DNA of 64,000 bases, taken from Musa acuminata AAA Group (Eukaryota; Streptophyta; Magnoliopsida; Zingiberales; Musaceae). The first letter of the stretch is position 1. Each line of letters opens with the position of its first letter. Positions 21,006 through 33,404 of the stretch are shown one piece after another. The notes beneath the pieces are model-generated. The model saw nothing but the letters and a program-made list of their open reading frames with translations, did not search any database and was not told the DNA's origin. The stretch spans positions 27,179,501 to 27,243,500 of the forward strand of contig NC_088348.1 in assembly GCF_036884655.1 (NCBI RefSeq). Reading direction: 5' to 3'. The translations under genes were made by a program, and so were the position numbers.

Positions 21006-22142
21006 ATGTCGAGGGATCACCCGATTGGCTCAAACGAGCCTGCGGCTGAGAGGTCACACCCGATTGAAGCTTCGGGGGAACATCCCCCGCACGGAGATCA
21101 TCGTGACGAACTCCCCGCCATGACCTCAGAGCGATATTGGGGGATATTCGACGACCCGGGCTTATCGCCGCCCGACGGCGCCCTTGCCGACCCGTCGCCC
21201 ATGTCGTCCGAGGCCTTTCACGACCTCACCCATCAAATCCGAACTCTGACCGCTATGGTGCAATCCATCATTCCACTTATTTCTCGTCCGCTGCACCCGC
21301 CGGCCGTCCAACCACTGCGGCAACAGGAGCCACCCGTTCAGGCTCGCTCATCGCCTCGGGAACTCCCCGCTTTTCCTCGGGTTCCATCGGCCCCACTCGG
21401 GGATCAAGTGACGGTAAACCCGAGAGGCCACCCGGAACCCGAGGCGCTGTCTTCGGATTCTACAGACTCCCTGCGAGCCCAGTTGCGCTTCGTCAGCCAA
21501 CGACTCGACAAGGTGCAGAATGAGCTTCGCAGGTCCAAGGGAGAGCTTGGGGAGGACGCACACCGGGGATCTCCCTTCACGCCCGAGATATGAGATCAGA
21601 CAGTCCCCCTGAACTTCCGACTCCCCTCCCTGGACGCATACGACGGCTCCACCGACCCAGCGGACCATGTAGCCGCCTTCCGTGTCCAAATGGCACTCTA
21701 CGGAACCTCGGACGCCCTGATGTGCAAGGCGTTCCCCACTACTCTGAGGGGGCCAGCTTGTGCATGGTATAGCAATCTGAAGCCTGGGACGATCACGTCC
21801 TTCGGCCAGCTCGTCAAGGACTTTGAGCTTAACTTCCTGGCCTACGCCCGACCGAAACCGTCCGTGGCACTGCTCATCGGACTCAACCAAAGGGAGGATG
21901 AGTCCCTCTCACATTTTATGGATCGCTTTGCCAGGCAAATCCGGGGTTTGCCGGACGCTCATCCCTCTCTATTGGTGCAGGCGTTTATGATAGGCTTGCG
22001 ACCCTCCAGATTTTCCTGGTCCCTCGCAGAGCGACCCACCACCACGGTGCCAGAGATGCTCCAGCGGGCTAACCAGTACATCGCGGCGGAGGCCTGGGTG
22101 GCCATGAGGAGAAGGGACGACTTTCGGCAGCGGGCTCTATAG
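21006..22142 (+). pseudogene. Gag pseudogene of the older element
   Basis: The frame starts with ATG at 21006, matching the ATG at 9307 of the intact element. It follows the same order of segments (RYWGIFDDPGLSPP, then GSPFTPEI). It is broken by an in-frame TGA at 21591-21593 and then continues in the same frame through the capsid-like region ([27 protein letters not shown]) to a TAG at 22140. A single transition could have made the TGA. The zinc knuckle and protease are missing because of the deletion that follows. Confidence 0.85.
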
Positions 22143-22270
22143 AAGAGGTCAAGCACCCGCGGTGGCTATCCGATGTAGTCCTCGTGAAAAAAAATCTAGG
22201 CCCTGCCTTAGTCTCTTCTGAGCGAAGGCTCAGTATCTACCTGACCGCCTCTCGGCTCGCGGTTAGCCCT
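22136..22270 (+). pseudogene. Fused RT and RNase H remnants
   Basis: Just past the gag break, a frame reads [18 protein letters not shown], matching the start of the RT region (near 11740-11790 in the intact copy). It is followed within a few codons by LSIYLTASRLAVS, matching the first RNase H region near 12545. About 0.75 kb of RT is therefore missing between them, and everything between gag and RT is missing before them. At least three separate deletions are needed to explain the structure. Confidence 0.75.
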
Positions 22271-22299
22271 GGCCTAACTCCTTTTGTATTTACATCCCT

Positions 22300-22965
22300 T
22301 GGCCGCAGCCCGCCTGCGCTATGCTTCTCGGCTCCATGCTGCCCGAGACCACACCTGCGTGGCCTACCCGCCTGCGTTGTGCCCCTCGGCTCCATGCTGC
22401 CCGAGACCACGCCTACACCGTGCTCCTCGGCTCCATGCTACCCGAGACCACACTTGCGCGGCCTGCCCACCTGCGTCATGCTCCTCAGCTCCATGCTGCC
22501 CGAGACCACGCCTGCGCGGCCTACCCGCTTGCGCCGTGCTCCTCGGCCGCAGCCAGCCTGCGCCGTGCTCCTCGGCCGCATGTTGCCCGAAACCATGCCT
22601 GAGCCATACTCCTTGACCGCAGCCCGATTGCGCCATACTCTTCGGCTCCATGCTCCTCGAAACCGCGCCTGCGCAGCCTCCCGCTTGCGTCGTGCTCCTC
22701 GACTCCATGCTCCCCGAGACCACACCTACGCGGCCTGCCCGCCTGCGTCGTGTTCCTCGGGCGCATACTCTCTGAAGACCACACCTGCGCGGCCTGCCTG
22801 CCTGCGTCGTGCTCCTCGGCTCCATGCTGCCCGAGACCACACCTGCGCGGCCTGCCCGCCTGCGTCGTGCTCCACGACTGCGTGTTGCCCGAGGCCTCGC
22901 CTCCACAGCCCGCCCGCCTAAGTCATACCCCTCGGTTACTTGTCGCTCGAGACCGCAGCCTCTGC
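22300..22965 (+). repeat. Degenerate GC-rich tandem array, period about 58-60 bp
   Basis: Roughly ten imperfect units of CCTCGGCTCCATGCTGCCCG, then AGACCACACCTGCGCGGCC, then a TGCCCGCCTGCG-like run. The CCCGAGACCAC core and CTCCTCGGC motif are shared with the 60-bp array of the young element. Spacing and sequence are irregular, so the array is older or less homogenised. Confidence 0.8.
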
Positions 22966-23083
22966 TCGACCCGATCGGTAACGGACCAGCAGCCGCTCGG
23001 TAAGAACAAATACTGAAAGCTGAAGCCATGCCTCGGACTTCCGTTAAAACGACCGACGCATAGCTTCTTTCCGGGGGGGAATA

Positions 23084-23639
23084 TGATGAGGATAATAATT
23101 GCGATAAGACCCGGCTGACGTCAGCCACCCCAGAGGACGCCTCACGCCTCGATCGACCCGACAACACCCGGTCAAACGGTCCAGAACATCGATTGAGGCG
23201 CATTGACGTCCTGCTTAGGCCCAACCCTGCACACCACGCCAACCGGTGTTAGACGCCACCAGGAGTATGATCCTACCCCCTGCAAGCGGGCAGATCAGGT
23301 GACGGTATCCTCCCCTATAAATACCCTCGCATTCATCTAAGAAAAGGGGGAGAGACCTTAGCTAAACAAACCTCCTCCACTATCTTCTAACTTGATCGTC
23401 GGAGGGGTCGGGTCGAGCTTCCCGACCCGACCTTGTGAAGGTGCGAAGCCGAAGATCCCCACCGGACGCGCAAGCGAGGAGTTCTTGCCCGGAGGAAACG
23501 GTGACCCCACTCCGATCGGAGCACCGCAGTCGGCCACCTCAGCGGACCCGAGAGTCGTACTGGGAAGATCCCCGTCATCCGGACCCGAACCGAGCCGCGT
23601 CGACCTCGAGGCCACGGCTCAAGGTGGTTTCCCACGACA
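23084..23639 (+). repeat. 3' LTR of the older Tat element
   Basis: 556 bp, starts TGATGAGG after the polypurine tract and ends CCCACGACA before the TSD GTAAG (23640-23644). The leader hairpin is at 23405-23412 and 23421-23428. The copy lacks one T in the CTTTGTG motif compared with the 5' LTR. Confidence 0.92.
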
Positions 23640-23644
23640 GTAAG

Positions 23645-25135
23645 GATCTATCTACTCAACATTTTTGTTTTCTGAAATGCAATTATTCTTTTTATGTGAC
23701 AATTAATTTTGTTCCAAATTGAACATATCGACGAGGTTTACAGTAAAGTAAGTACTTAACTGGAACAGGATACGTAGCTTCCTTCTATGAATTCAATCTT
23801 CCATTTTGATCCTTCAACTTTCCAGCTTATACTGAAGATAATGCATTACAGGACTCCTTTGATCCTCTGTAATCCACATCCACTAGCATTACAAAACTCC
23901 CCTCCCTTTCTTGCATACCATGTCATGCCCAATTCTTTTCAATTAAGAAGGCCACCATCACATAAACTAAAACCAAAGAACTCGTCATGATGGAAAAGGG
24001 AGGTAGTGATTGGTGCTTTAAGATTTGCACGCTCGTACAGCTCCTTGTGTACCCGAGGAAGCCTGCAAATGGCATGGAAGCTACAACGATGGAGGCCTGC
24101 ACATGCGTTTCTATCCCCTCCCATGGTGTTTCTCTCAACTTGACTGAGCACCCAAGAAGATGAATAAAGAAAGGCTCCAACCATGTGTGTTCATGTGGGC
24201 GGAGGGCGGCTTGAGTTGGACGCATTTGCTGTTTGGTGGCCTCATCCATCTCTATGATTGCATGCATCTGATGCCCAACTCTTCCCCCCGTTCCCCCTTC
24301 GCATGTCCGAGCTACACACACCCTTCTCCTACCATCCTTCCTTCCTTCAAGCCCATAATGGAGATGAGAACATGCATAGATTCCCAGAGACAAACCAATG
24401 AACTCACCAACATGGACAGAAGATGAGTTCGAGGATGATGGTTGAGGAACAGAGGGCAACGGTTGAGTCGGTTGGGGTCATGTTCATGCCCTACTGTAGA
24501 TGACTTGGAAGCACATGTAGAACCCAAGGCAGAGAGAAGCATCTCCAGTTCATTCCAAACACAACTTGTGGTACTCGAAAGATTAGGCTAATGAGAGAGA
24601 ATATGTTCATTCTGCTTCTATCTATTGGATATGTTTTTGTACATACGTGATCTCTAACTTTCACCTTTGGCTGTGTTATCTATGACATTTGTCACAGATC
24701 TTTCTTCTGACAACTTGAAGAAAGAGCTTCTCTCTCTCTCTCTCTTTCTCTTTCTCTTGCTTTTACTTTGTCTCAGTATGCTTTAATCATTGTGAGCTCT
24801 CACACATTCTCGCCATGTTTGATGTCGGAGGATTTTCTCGACGATCCAAAAGTCTCCAGGCATGACACTCCCATCACCAGCTGTTTGATGATCCCGAGAC
24901 CCCACGAGCCAACCAAATCCATTATATAATCGCTAGCCAATAATCATGCACTGAAAAGAGTTCTTAATTCCATGTCTTCAACTCATTAATCTTCTACACA
25001 GCATATTCAATCTCTTCTTCCCATCATCTCCCTCCTCCTCTCGCTCTCTTGTTTCAGAGAAGAGGGAAGTCGCAAGTATGACACAGAGCTGATACAGAGG
25101 TAAGCAAGAGGAGGAAGAAGAGAACAAGAACGGAA
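23645..25135. other. Intergenic region and promoter of the receptor kinase gene
   Basis: The left part is unremarkable host sequence. A minus-strand open frame near 23923-24459 has no recognisable domain or clear start context and I do not call it. The last 400 bp contain a CT-rich run (24725-24765) and pyrimidine-rich sequence typical of a plant core promoter and 5' UTR before the ATG at 25136. Confidence 0.5.
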
Positions 25136-28100
25136 ATGTTTACGAGACTAGCTTTTATCTTCTCCTTGGCCTTCTTTTGTGCTGTCATTGCGTATGCCGC
25201 TCCGGCGGACGAGGTGGCGGCGCTGCTGTCGATCAAAGCGGAGCTCGACGATCCGTTGAATGCCCTTGGAGACTGGAATCTGCCGACCGACGTCGCTGGC
25301 TCGTCCCACTGCAACTGGACTGGCGTCCGGTGCAGCTCGACGGGCGCCGTCGACGGCCTCGACCTCTCTCACCTGAACTTAAGTGGCCTGATCGCCGGCG
25401 ACATCCGCCGGCTCACGAGCCTTGTCCGCCTCAACCTGTGCAGCAATTCCTTCTCTTCGTCGCTCCCGGAGGCCATCGCCGACCTCACCATGCTCCGGGA
25501 GCTCGACGTTAGTGACAACAACTTCGTCCGTCACTTCCCGACCGGCCTCGGCGGGTTCCAGGGCCTGAGGAGCCTCAATGCCTCCGGGAACAACTTCGAC
25601 GGGCCGATCCCCGACGACATCGGCAACGCCACGGCTCTCGAGACGCTGGATCTGCGAGGGAACTTCTTCGCTGGTTCAATCCCGCTGTCTTACCGGAACT
25701 TACAGAGCTTGAAGTTCTTGGGCCTTTCCGGCAACAACCTCAGGGGAAGACTCCCCGCTGAGCTCGGCCAACTCTCTTCGTTGGAGACGCTTATAATTGG
25801 GTACAACGAGATCGAAGGTCCGATTCCCGCGGAGCTCGGCAACCTGACAAATCTCCGGTACCTCGACATGGCGGTCGGCAACCTCAGCGGTGCCATTCCT
25901 GCAAAGCTCGGAAGGCTGCAATCCCTCACCACCGTCTACTTGTACAAGAACAATCTCGATGGCGAGATCCCGAGAGAAATCGGCGATATCTCATCGCTGC
26001 AGATGCTGGATCTCTCCGACAACCTCATCTCCGGTTCGATACCGCCGGAGTTGTCGCGACTGAGTAATCTAAAGCTTCTCAATCTGATGTGCAACAGACT
26101 CAAAGGCGCGGTGCCCGCCGGCATCGGTGAGCTACCTCAGTTGGAGGTGCTGGAGCTGTGGAACAACTCGCTCTCCGGCGCCTTGCCGGCCAACCTGGGC
26201 CTGAACTCGGCACTGCAATTGCTCGACGTTTCCTCGAACTCGCTCTCGGGGAAGATACCTGCGGGAGTGTGCGACGGTGGCAACCTCACCAAGCTCATCC
26301 TCTTCAACAACGCCTTCTCCGGGCCGATCCCGACCGGCCTGCCGACGTGCCTCTCTCTGGTTCGCGTTCGAATGCAAAACAACCGGCTCAACGGTACCAT
26401 ACCGAGTGGTCTCGGGAGGCTACCGAAGCTGCAGCGGCTCGAACTGGCAGGCAACGAGCTCTCCGGCGAGATACCGGACGACATCTCGTCCTCGACCTCG
26501 CTCTCCTTCATCGATCTCTCGCACAACCACCTCCGCTCGTCCCTCCCTTCTAACATACTATCCATGCCGACGCTCCAAACCTTTTTGGCCGCCGACAACG
26601 AGCTGACCGGAGGAATCCCGGACGAGTTGCAGGACTGCCCATCCCTCTCTGCTCTCGACCTTTCGACCAACCGCCTGTCCGGGTGCATACCGAGCAGCCT
26701 AGCCTCATGCCAGCATCTCGTGTCGCTGAGCCTCCAGAGCAACCGGCTCACCGGCACGATCCCGTCCTCGCTTGCGACGATGCCAACGCTCTCCATTCTG
26801 GATCTGTCGAACAACTTCCTCACCGGCACGATCCCCGACAACTTCGGCGGCTCGCCGGCTCTCGAGATGTTGAATTTAGCCTACAACAATCTCTCGGGCC
26901 CCGTGCCGGCCAACGGCCTATTGCTTACCATAAACCCGGATGATCTCGCCGGCAATGCAGGCCTTTGCGGTGGCGGTGCACTCCCTCCGTGCGCCGCGAA
27001 TTCGCCATGGGCATCGACGACGAGTCCCAAAGCGTCTCACCTCAAGCACATCGCAGCCGGATGGCTGATCGGGATTTCGGCGGTCTTAATGATTGGGCTC
27101 GGCGTTCTCGGGGCACGACGGCTCTATCAGATGTGGCACGTTGACGGCGGGTGCTGCGGCGACGGCAAGTTCGAGGAAGAGACCGGCGCTTGGCCTTGGC
27201 GGTTGACGGCATTCCAACGGCTCAACTTCACGAGCACCGACGTGTTAGCATGCGTCAAGGAGGCCAACATCATCGGCATGGGCGCCACGGGGATCGTCTA
27301 CAAGGCCGAGCTCCACAGGCACCACGCAGCGGTGGCGGTGAAGAAGCTGTGGCGGCCGGAAGGGGCCGCAGCGGAGTTGGGCGATTCCGATGCCGGGGAT
27401 TTGGCGACGGAAGTGAGCCTACTAGGAAGGTTGAGACACCGTAATATCGTGAAGATGCTCGGCTACGTGCGAAACGGCGCCGAGATGATGATACTGTACG
27501 AGTACATGCAGAACGGCAGCCTGTGGGAGGCTTTGCATGGGAAGCAAGAGGGGCGGCTGCTGGTAGACTGGGTCTCCAGGTACAACGTGGCGGCCGGAAT
27601 CGCGCACGGATTGGCCTACCTTCACCACGACTGCCACCCGCAGGTGATCCATCGTGATGTGAAGTCGAGCAACGTGCTCTTGGATGGGAATCTGGAAGCC
27701 AAGATCGCCGATTTCGGCCTGGCAAGGATGATGGTCCGCAAGAACGAGACTGTGTCCGTCGTCGCTGGATCGTATGGCTACATTGCCCCAGGTCAGTCGC
27801 ATATGTCGACCGTCGACGGAACTCTTTTAGCTACTGGCATTACTTAACACTGGATGCTTGTGTGTTCTTTAACAGAGTACGGCTACACATTGAAGGTGGA
27901 CGAGAAGACCGACATATATAGCTTCGGGGTGGTGCTCATGGAGTTACTGACAGGGAAGAGGCCCGTAGAAATGGAGTACGGGGAGAGCCAGGACATCGTC
28001 GGGTGGGTCCGCGGGCGGCTGAGGAGCAACCACGGCGTCGAGGAGCTGCTCGACAGCAGCATCGGCGGACGTTGCGAGCACGTACGTGAGGAGATGCTGC

Positions 28101-28285
28101 TGGTGCTGCGGGTCGCGGTGCTGTGCACGGCAAGGTCGCCCAAGGACCGGCCGCCGATGAGGGACGTGCTCACCATGCTAGCCGAGGCAAAGCCGCGGCG
28201 GAAGAGCAGCAGCAGCGGCGGCGGTGGCGTGGTGGCCAAGGACAAGCCCGTGTTCACCACCTCGCCAGATTCTGGGTATCCGTAG
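25136..28285 (+). CDS. MIK1-like: LRR receptor-like kinase, MIK1/PXL type (subfamily XI)
   Basis: Two exons, 25136-27791 and 27876-28285, separated by an 84-bp intron (CCCCAG|GTCAGT, TTTAACAG, phase 1), give 1021 residues. Order: signal peptide (about 1-22), LRR N-terminal cap with HCNWTGVRC, about 20 leucine-rich repeats, a Cys pair near 610 ([11 protein letters not shown]), a transmembrane segment (about 638-660), then a Ser/Thr kinase. Kinase motifs are complete: GMGATG at 714, VAVKK with K736, HRD at 839, DFG at 859, and an APE-type motif rebuilt across the splice. The intron between the DFG region and YGY is usual for this subfamily. The product is a plasma-membrane receptor for a secreted peptide ligand. 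MIK1 works in pollen-tube guidance and PXL proteins in vascular development, so the exact role is open. Very high G/C at third positions. Confidence 0.93.
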
Positions 28286-29192
28286 ACATGTAGTTATTCC
28301 ATAGGAAAGGAACCGTTCGCCTTTAGATTAGTGTTTTTAGATGAATAACTAAATACGTATTGATATTTTAAAGGGCGTCGACTTACTTATCTATATCACG
28401 AAATCTCAACAAAGCTTCGGCTGCACTCAAACCGACTCGACTGAGCTCGAGCCGCATGCGGCCTTTTAGCCCAAATCCGTCAAATCGGCCGGTCTTCGGT
28501 GGTGTTGGGTTGCAATCAAATCTGCGGAAGTTGAAGCCCAAGTATCAATCGCGGGTCTTCTAAATGCCAGGTGGGCCGATATTCCGGTCCAACCTAAAAT
28601 CTCCCTACCATACCGGTCCGGTCCGGGCCGGTCGGGTCGGTCCAAACCAAGTTCTCTCTGCCGATTTCCTATTGACGGTGACCGCCTCGTGCTGCCTTGC
28701 CGCCGCAGCCGCTTGTCTTTGGTTTGCACCGCCTCTGTCGCCTCACCATCATTACTTCGACACTTAAACTACCGCTGCCGCCTCAGTCATCTTTTACTCT
28801 CCCCTTCTTTCTGTTCGACAAGTTTGTGTTAGCCACTAACGAATAATACTATATAATATCTTAATACTTGGCAAAAGAAGAAGAAAATATTTAGCTTAGA
28901 CAGCAGCGTTTTGGGACTGTTTAAGACACCGGTGGCGAAATTTGTCTTTTTGTCTTTAATGGTTTTGGGACCCAAAGCAATCGATGAACATCGTCCGGTC
29001 ACGAAATCGTTGATTGGTTACGGAATGACTATTATGCCCTCGTGGCATCCGTTAATGGAGTTTTCTCACGGCGATGTACGAAGGGCAAACAAGTCTATTG
29101 GTAGGCGCCATTGCGTGCCGACTTATATTTAGAGACTCCACAACACACGGCCTTCGATATTGTTGGTTCGTCCCTCTTCGTGGCGCGCTCCG
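28286..29192. other. Intergenic region and promoter of the F-box gene
   Basis: The stretch contains the 3' UTR of the kinase gene and the upstream region of the F-box gene. No other codon-biased frame with splice support is seen. Confidence 0.4.
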
Positions 29193-32100
29193 ATGGCGGT
29201 GCTAAGCAGAGACGTGGGCGGTGGGGGGAAACGGACCCGGCAGGGGAGGCGAGATGCCGACGGAGGAGCCCGAGCGGCACGGGAGGAGCGGGAGGGAGCG
29301 GCGAGGGATCCGCTGGTGGTGCTGGGGCCGGATGTGGTGACGAAGATTCTCGAGTTCGCGGACGCGCGCAGCGTGGCACGATGCACGGTGGTATCTCGCG
29401 GCTGGCATGAAATCGCCTCCAGCGACCGCCTTTGGGCCCCAAAGGTTGGTTCTTCACCCCCATGTATTCTCCTTCGCCATGCTTTCCGATGTAAACTGAG
29501 TTTAGCCCGATGTTTGTCGGCGACGAATTCGCCATATTTTACTTTGCTAAATCGATGCGATTCAAGCGGTAATTTTTCGCCTCCGGACAAGTTCGAGTTA
29601 AAGCGAGGGATGTCAAAGATTTGGTTTTGGTTTCTCGCACGCTTTGATGCCCTATTTTCTTGCATTTTAATGATTCTTTGAATTGCTTTACCTGCTATTT
29701 AACTAGTTTTTTGCACTTCTTTTGGAGCTCACTTTCTCTGCCTTTATTCTTCTCTTTGGCCTCCTTTTTATTCTTTAAAATGTTCACTTATTCATGGAAA
29801 AAATCGTATTTTTTACTTCTTTTTGGGAAAAATTCTACATTCCTCCCCTGTGGTTGGAAGATCTCATACTCAGGCTCACGTGGGAATGACAAGTTCGATC
29901 AGGCTGATCATGTTCCCACCAAAACGTAAGATGTTAGCTTTTTCTAATGTTCAGGCGTTACATGCATCGATCACCTTCATTTCTTGACTTCGACTGAGCA
30001 TAATATCCATTGAGGTCTAAAGTAGAACAGACCCCAATGGAATCATACTTAGTGGTGGTGGTGGTGGGGATAGTGAACCACGCTGGCTTTTACTATTTCA
30101 GTGGATGATTAGTTCAAGCTATATGTGCATAATTGCAAAACCAGATTATACGAGAGGCCATCTACTTCAAAAACTTGACATAATACACGAAAAAGAGGGA
30201 TAACTACATTCTTATCCTTTGAGCACGCGAAGAATCACACAGCATCCTACTGTATACACAAAGGTGCAAGAATTCAAGTTGGGGCGAGGAATTTTCAAGC
30301 CCAAGGGAGATTACTGTCAAATTTGACATTAGACTTAGCACTTTATTTTACATCATTGGGTAGATATCAACCTCACTTATCAGAATCTATCCGCTGAAAT
30401 TAATCCTGTCTCTATATATATTTTTGGTGTAAGAAAATTAAGGAGATAATCGTGTAGACTAGTCTTTTCATTTTCTTCGTGCTGTTTCTTACCTGAGCTA
30501 TAATTGGTTTCCCGTAATTATGAACTCTGTGTTTTCATGAAGTTTCTTTTGAATAAACTCACTACTAGATGTTCTTGTTCCAGTATGCAAAATTGTTGAA
30601 AGGGAAGGCACATATCCCCCGGATGTCAAATTTGCGAGGAGCATCAAGACTAGCAGCTTATTCTATGTCCATTGTGGATGGGAAAAGAGTGAGAGATTGC
30701 CTTCAGATTGGATATTTTGTGCACAATCTATTTTCAGTCTCTTAGATTAGTTTCAATCTTTTAGATCTTCAGTTCTGTTCTTTTAGGATAGACCTCCATG
30801 CATATATCTAATTTAGTGACTAGGGTTTTAACTACATGGATATTTAATTATGCTTTATAAGCTAAATTTTTGGTGTCACATCTTGCTGAAGGTTTTAACT
30901 CAATGATCTTTTTTGTGCTCGGAAGATTTGTCTGGCAGAATCTGATAAAGAGAAAGTACTCAATGAAAATAAGGAAATAAAGAAGAATGGCCACTTGGCT
31001 TTTAGTGAGAGCAAGATGGTTGTATGTGAACACTTTATAAGCTGAGTGACCTTGCTGTCAACTGACACTTTCATCGCTATAGGCATATTATCTTCTGTTA
31101 ACAATTAAAGTGAACAGAAATCAACATTTCTTTCTCAGCAGCATTTTATCTTTTGGAGAGAGGAAACATTTTATATTGCAGGACACTCGTTTTGTTAATC
31201 TTAATGATCACATATACAAGCTTTTTCTATAAATGGGAGGTTAAAAGAATTTGTATTTCTATTGAATGCCATCCTTGTCTGTTACCTGCATGTGATATAT
31301 GGATAACTAACCTGTAAATATTCTATAAAGATTTTAATTTCTGATCCTTTGTATCAGATTGCCATATTTTTGAAGCCCCAAGTTGTTACTTAGAAAATAA
31401 AAACCAAGTACTTCATGCATCCATATGTCTTACAAGAAAGTACATATAGAGATATCAAAGAAGAGGAAGTATGATGTGTCATTCAGAGTTTTGCTAACTG
31501 TAATCCCCTTGGAGAGCATAGAGGTCAAAATCCAATCCATTTTGCTGATTCTTTTATGCATATCTGAGGCTGGAACTTATGATGTAGATAGATCTAGTTA
31601 ATAAAGTGCATCTTAGACTACATAATTTGAAAATTGGAAGAGGGAACCCATGAACTTGATCTATAGGCATTTGAAGATTAAAAAGACAATATTTTGTATT
31701 GTTATAGGCCATATTTTTAATCAAAGTACAATTGAACAATTGATTTCCAGAGTATTGGATGCTATGAACTTTTCTTAAAAGTAACAAGGAGAGATGCTTC
31801 TAAAACTTCTTCTTACATCTCAAATTAGAGAATCTCAGCTTTCAATATTTGTATTTGCATGTGTTCTGATGTTGGCATATGGAATGTGTTTTGGAGTCAG
31901 CGTAGTATTGATCTCACATTTGAGGCCTTCAAAAAGCTCTGTCCATAAAGTAGAAGATGATAGATGTACCCTGACACGATTGGTGGAAGGTTAATAATCT
32001 GTTCCTTTACACGTTCGCAGTATGAATTTAGTCTTCTGAATGAAAAATAGCTATGTATTTGTGTATGCCATCTTCAATTGGTCTCATTGTAATATTTCTT

Positions 32101-33404
32101 GAGGTAAGGTCACTTTGTCATACTGTTAAAAGGTCATTCATTGATGCAAACTACCTGCGGACCTCATTGCATTTAAACACAATTTTCATTCGGTTCTATC
32201 CGGTTCCAGACAAAGGTCATTCATATTTTATCTTCTACCTTGTGGCTTTAGGTGTTGAATTTTCATTCAATGCTACTATGTTTCCTCACCACATGATTCC
32301 ACGTAAAATCATGTTCTAGAGTGCACTAAATTATAATAATCATTGATTTTCCAGACTCGCATCATGAAGGAGGATCTCTGCGATCATGTTTGGGAATTTC
32401 GTTATAAGAAGGTATGCAATACTACGCATTCATTAGCTCAACTAATAGATGAATTTACCTTCTAGCAAGGTCATTACGAAGTAACTAGTACTCTCACCTC
32501 GATCCAATCTTTCTTTTTCAAATTCAATCAGTTGATCGCCTTTCGGTAAAGCAGTGATCTACCAACTTATTATCTTTTTTTAATCTTTATTGTATGAAGC
32601 TCTTAATAGTGTTGAATGTTTGGTTGGCAAATAGCCAACTTCTGATAGTAATTCTATCTGCTCTCTTCATTTATGTAATTTATTAATCAACTGAATCTTC
32701 CTTTTCAGTGGGGACAACCAGAAGCCTTCATTTCTGAAATGCGAAATGTTCAAATGTGGAAGTTAGATTGGCTGGGGTTTAACTCAAATTATTTAACTTG
32801 ATAAAATAAGAGATTTGATTATTTAGCATAAACCTTGGCCTCTTTTTCTTGCGAGTGATATGTAGTCTTGGAAGATAAGAATTCAGGATTGTTAAAAAAG
32901 AAAAAATAAGATAAAAAAGAAAAAATAAGACATTTCGGGGCACCAAGAACAGCTTCTGATAGTATGTCAAGAAATTGATGAAAGGAACGATGGTGGCCTT
33001 TGCTTGAACTGATTAGCTGAACTGCTACAGTAATCATCTTTCCTTATTCCTCCTTTCACATGCTTGTTTTGCAGGCTGCCCCAGAATATTGGCGGAACCT
33101 CGATCCTTCATGGAAAGGCACCAGCCCACCGATGCACCGCTACTTCCATCCAAATGGCTCCCACACTGCAGATCGTGATGACAAAGTTTGGGGGGGGCAC
33201 GAGTGCACATACTCGATCATGACGAGCTACGTGGGCGAGGGGCAAATCAGGGACCACTACGTGAGGATTAACAGGTGGCCACCGATGACTGTGTCGAGGA
33301 AGGAGGATTGGAGATGGGAGATGAGCAACCACCTCTACTGCTACATCAGTGTCCCTGATGCCGAGAAGGAGGGTGGCACAGGACCTCTTTTTCCGGCATG
33401 GTAA
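29193..33404 (+). CDS. F-box protein with WEFRYKK-type C-terminal domain
   Basis: Five exons, all phase 0: 29193-29444, 30584-30688, 30926-31018, 32355-32411 and 33075-33404. They give 278 residues. Donors are AAG|GTTGGT, AGA|GTGAGA, ATG|GTTGTA and AAG|GTATGC; acceptors end CAG, AAG, CAG and CAG. After a basic N terminus, residues about 41-84 form an F-box (VLGPDVVTKILEFADARSVA, then VSRGWHEIASSDRLW), which would bind a SKP1-like adaptor of an SCF ubiquitin ligase. The rest has a Trp-rich domain (HVWEFRYKK, EYWRNLDPSWKG, WRWEMSNHLYCY) that probably recognises a target; I cannot name it. The stop overlaps a strong donor-like GTAAGT (see findings). The exon 3 acceptor (GGAAG) is the weakest part of the model. 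Confidence 0.8.

Larger units (their letters stand above)
20424..23639 (+). mobile_element. Internally deleted older Tat-type LTR element
   Basis: 3,216 bp with TSD GTAAG at 20419-20423 and 23640-23644. The LTRs are 557 and 556 bp, start TGATGAGG, end CCCACAACA or CCCACGACA, and differ at about 45 positions by eye (about 8%), so the element is several times older than its neighbour. Internally it holds a primer binding site, a gag pseudogene, short RT and RNase H remnants fused together, a degenerate array of about 58-60 bp, and a polypurine tract. No integrase, protease or antisense gene remains, so it cannot move without help from a relative. Confidence 0.92.

Noticed and set aside
23923..24459. 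Minus-strand open frame of 178 codons before the receptor kinase
   Set aside because: No recognisable domain, no splice support and mixed third-position composition. It lies in the likely upstream region of the kinase gene.
26137..26841. Minus-strand open frame of 234 codons inside the receptor kinase gene
   Set aside because: An antisense shadow of the leucine-rich repeats; G/C third-position bias in the sense frame explains it.
31794..31994. Open frame between F-box exons 3 and 4
   Set aside because: Exons 3 and 4 join in phase without it, and it has no proper acceptor and donor pair. A fragment reading WSQRSIDLTFEAFKKLCP is in another frame and ends in a stop, so it could at most be a poison exon or a relic.
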